NCBI GenBank assembly: GCA_964035575.1
Contig: OZ037881.1
Coordinates: 682,001 to 746,000, forward strand
Reading direction: 5' to 3'
DNA: 64,000 nt
Origin: Rhynchopus sp. YZ270_cl-10
Lineage: Eukaryota > Euglenozoa > Diplonemea > Diplonemida > Diplonemidae
In this document: positions 61,601-64,000 of the stretch, piece after piece
How the letters are laid out: each line of letters opens with the position of its first letter
Position numbering within the stretch: the first letter of the stretch is position 1
Program-made: the position numbers and the translations under genes
Notes under the pieces: model-generated
Told to the model about the DNA's origin: nothing
The model's database searches: none
The model's input: only the letters and a program-made list of their open reading frames with translations

Positions 61601-64000
61601 CACATCGCTGCCATGCATGAACACACAAGTGGTGTTGTCCACACCCTCCAAATGGCATCCACTCGTTTCCCCACAAAGCTCTGGGCTCATCTTCGGGCAC
61701 GTCCAAGAAAACCCCTGCTTTGCAGTGCCAATGTACACCAGAACCTCCTGGCTGAAGAAGCTGTCGTGCGCGAAGAAGAAGAATTTGTACTGCGCCCAGA
61801 ATTTGAAGAGCATGACCACCCCAGCGTAGACGCAGATGAAGAGCGTGGAGTGGCGCTCCACGAAGACACGCAGCAGCAGGATGAAGAAGTAGCCACTTGA
61901 GAGCAGGTCCTTCTTGATGCAGGAGGCAGTGAACAGACAGAAGATAAGGATGTACGGTGCGAACACAATGAGCAGGCGCTTGCACGTTGCAAAAGAAGAG
62001 AAGATCGACTCCTTCGTGATGCCGAAGGAGTGCAGCTCCACTATGTCCTCACGGCGCAGGTTGACAGACGTGATGCTTTCGTTGTCCACAGCAACTGTCT
62101 TGTGTGTCCCAATGAAGTCCGTCACACACTTCAGCTGGTAGATCGCAAGCGCAAAGATAATCCAGTGCGGAAGCAGCCCCAACACACGGTGCTCGATGTT
62201 CGAGAACTCCTTGTACCCAACCTGCAGCACGCACACCGTCATATCGCTTGCCTCGCTGTCTCCAGAACACTCAAGCAACGCATTGATGGGATGCGAAATC
62301 GCGTCCCTCAGCCCATCGAACTGGAAGAGGTACGACGTCAGCAGGGCACCCCCTGAGTAGAGGAAGATGATGGTTGAGACCATGACAAGCTTCTTTGCGG
62401 GGGGGTCTGCGAACTTGGGGAGGTGCTCTGTATGGTCCACCAGGGTGTCGGAGCTTTTGGCACGCTTCTGGCAGAACACCATCGACACGAAGAAGGACAA
62501 CACCAGGAAGAACACAAGGTACACTGCGGTCATGATGGTAGGCGGCGCAAAGAGGAAGACGAACACCAACGCCACCCACAGGAAGAGCAGCGACACGTCG
62601 AGACGCAGCTTTGCCAACTCCAACGGGTGCAGTGCGATCGACTTCTTCTTTTCGCTGTGCGCCACCCCCGAGATGAGGTACGTGCTCTCTGCGTCATCAG
62701 ACTCATCACTGTCAAGAAGCGCTGTCTCATCCTGTGCACGATACAAACGCAGCTGCCACAACGAAAAGAACACCAGCAGCATGAAGAAGCTGATCTCCCA
62801 CATGGTCTCAAAGGGGCGCTGTACGAGCACCTTTCTGTCCAGGCCCCCGAAGTGGTCCGGTGTGGAATAGTTCATGCAATACACGTTGAATACGTAGAGG
62901 AAGATCGTGATGAGCACTTCATACACCACTAGGACCGGCCAGAACCTTTTTGCGTATTTGGGCGATGCAGAGAACACAAGAAAGAAGAGGATCAACGCTG
63001 CCTGCAGCAGGTCTACATGGAGCGACCCTACAGACACCAGGATGAGGAGCGAGATGTACTGTGCACGCTCGAAGAGCGCGTCTTTCAGCATCTTTCCGAA
63101 CATGCGTTTTCCGTTTTTGCTTGTGGTGTGCGGGTTGGCGATGCTCGAAGCCTCGTCTTCATCATCGTCGTCAGAGGAGGTAGACAGCTTCAACGTCACC
63201 GCCACCATTAGCAGCAGCAAAAAGTGTGACGACAGAGCCAACGGTGTTCCCGTAGTCTTCAGCACACCATTGTCATCAAATTCCCCAGAGTGCGGTACAC
63301 ACTCCTTAAACGTCGCACAAAGATGAATCGTCGACCACACCAACGCAAAAGGGAGGCACTTCTTCACCAAAGAATAGTTCTTCATCACCAACAGACTGTA
63401 CATAAACGCAAGCAATAAGAGCAACCAAATAATCGACAAAAAGCATGGATCCAAAATCGTTGTTAATGCGAGACATAGCCCTAGCATGGGAGGGGAGTAT
63501 TTTTTGAGCTGTTTTAGAGCGATTTTTGTCCATTTGGCTTGCATTCGCATACGGCGAGCTTCGCCGTCGTCCGACACACCCGACACCATGGAGCCTGAGT
63601 CTGAGTGAAATGCACCGTCCACCACTCCATACGAATCGTCATCATCCGCCTCCCCCTCCCCTTCCCTCTCATCTCTCTCCAATGGCCGGGTAGCGTGCGA
63701 TGCTTCAAGACCTTCCCTCCCTTCTGGAAAAGATTCGTCTCTGCCTTCGTGCTCCGACATTTCCAAAGGAATGCCACCCTCAGAACTCATCAGATCGGGG
63801 TCTGCGAAGGACTTCCGCCTTCTGGTGGGTCTGGCTGCTGGGATGAGGGCATCGGTTTCGAGACCGTCCTCTTCGTCGTCGTCGCCGTCTTCGGTTTCAA
63901 TGCGGATACCGTCAACTGCAGCCTCTGTGGGGATCTCTGTGGGGGAGCCGTTCTCAGCATCCCAAGCTGCTTCGAGAAGTTGTTTTGCAAGCTTTGAAGA
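55672..64000 (-). CDS. Piezo-type mechanosensitive cation channel (5' end outside window)
   Basis: About 2,688 residues in the window. Exons: 64000-57152, 57097-56942, 56868-56770, 56719-56492, 56447-56039, 55997-55672. The frame stays open from the first ATG in view (63790) to the window edge (SSKLAKQLL..., acidic), so the true start is further right. Dozens of hydrophobic helices run through exon 1. After splicing, the C-terminal end matches Piezo: FFPLLYYSTFSP, VPPFYQ, an extracellular cap-like segment with several Cys (CFISGDACPNYD), the pore-helix region GIVALYVTFVLAIGKLIRG, and ALINIIRSPEALLRL, equivalent to the conserved LYRSPE region. Animal Piezos have about 2,500-2,800 residues and form trimeric stretch-gated channels in the plasma membrane. 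A Ser/Arg-rich cytosolic linker lies around genomic 57900-58300. Confidence 0.93.
55998..56038 (-). other. Piezo intron e (41 nt, phase 1)
   Basis: Minus strand: GACATTG|GTATGTC ... CATCTATCAG|GTATTG. Splicing gives FDI-GIVALY. Confidence 0.88.
56448..56491 (-). other. Piezo intron d (44 nt, phase 0)
   Basis: Minus strand: TTGCTG|GTATGCC ... CCTTCTACAG|CACGG. It joins DAELL to HGLADLIL. Confidence 0.88.
56720..56769 (-). other. Piezo intron c (50 nt, phase 0)
   Basis: Minus strand: ATATTG|GTATGCACC ... CCCTTCACAG|GACTC. It joins KMAIL to DSDKNVQL. Confidence 0.88.
56869..56941 (-). other. Piezo intron b (73 nt, phase 0)
   Basis: Minus strand: TATCAG|GTATGGTC ... CTTTAACAG|AACGAC. It joins PPFYQ to NDILVPAEE. 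Unspliced, the frame stops within the intron. Confidence 0.88.
57098..57151 (-). other. Piezo intron a (54 nt, stop-free, phase 0)
   Basis: Minus strand: AAACAG|GTATGTG ... AAAACTGCAG|AAAGTG. It is exactly 18 codons without a stop, so retention would insert 18 residues (VCVLSSPPERNKTKQKLQ). The donor and acceptor match the other introns, so I treat it as an intron. Confidence 0.75.

Noticed and set aside
1-64000. Spliced-leader RNA gene or 5S rRNA gene
   Set aside because: I looked for the diplonemid leader and 5S conserved boxes by eye and found none; short dispersed motifs did not match.

Overview
This is nuclear DNA from a protist with a large, repeat-rich genome. Six GC-rich, mostly intronless genes stand in very AT-rich, homopolymer-laden intergenic DNA. 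My best guess is a euglenozoan, perhaps a diplonemid. The grounds are: (1) every host gene from 10.1 kb to the right edge lies on the minus strand, as in directional gene clusters; (2) several start codons follow directly after a pyrimidine tract plus AG, as expected of spliced-leader acceptor sites; (3) the few cis-introns are tiny (41-73 nt); (4) a stray 5' fragment of the small-subunit rRNA reads CTTGTTTCAAGGATTAAGCC, where most eukaryotes have CTTGTCTCAAAGATTAAGCC. The phylogenetic placement is inference.

Layout. 1-6.1 kb: no gene; two adjacent foldback elements, two heptamer arrays (TACCCAG and TACACAG) and short dispersed repeats. 6.1-10.1 kb: an intact-looking two-gene DNA transposon with about 0.53-kb terminal inverted repeats and CACGGTG ends. 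10.1-11.5 kb: a type I membrane protein whose stop codon lies 18 bp from the transposon. 13.6-14.9 kb: a PB1-(TPR)-zinc-UBA protein with the layout of p62/NBR1 autophagy adaptors. 18.4-32.7 kb: one uninterrupted 4,740-residue surface protein with a signal peptide, Ser-rich N terminus, many Cys-motif repeats, a Pro/Thr stalk and a GPI-type tail. 32.7-47.4 kb: a gene desert with an 18S rRNA fragment, a non-autonomous hAT-like element with a perfect 8-bp target duplication, foldback elements and dispersed repeats. 47.4-53.6 kb: two paralogous RING proteins that share the N terminus MGAGSSAS (myristoylation signal) and two copies each of an apparently undescribed domain. 55.7-64 kb: a Piezo mechanosensitive channel whose visible introns all lie in its last 1.5 kb; its N terminus runs off the right edge.

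The host genes do not form an obvious pathway. Three encode surface or membrane proteins (Cys-rich receptor-like protein, giant GPI-type protein, Piezo). Three look like ubiquitin or autophagy adaptors (p62-like, two RING proteins). The most interesting unexplained signals are the duplicated domain in the RING pair, the set of short dispersed motifs that all point the same way, and the transposon.
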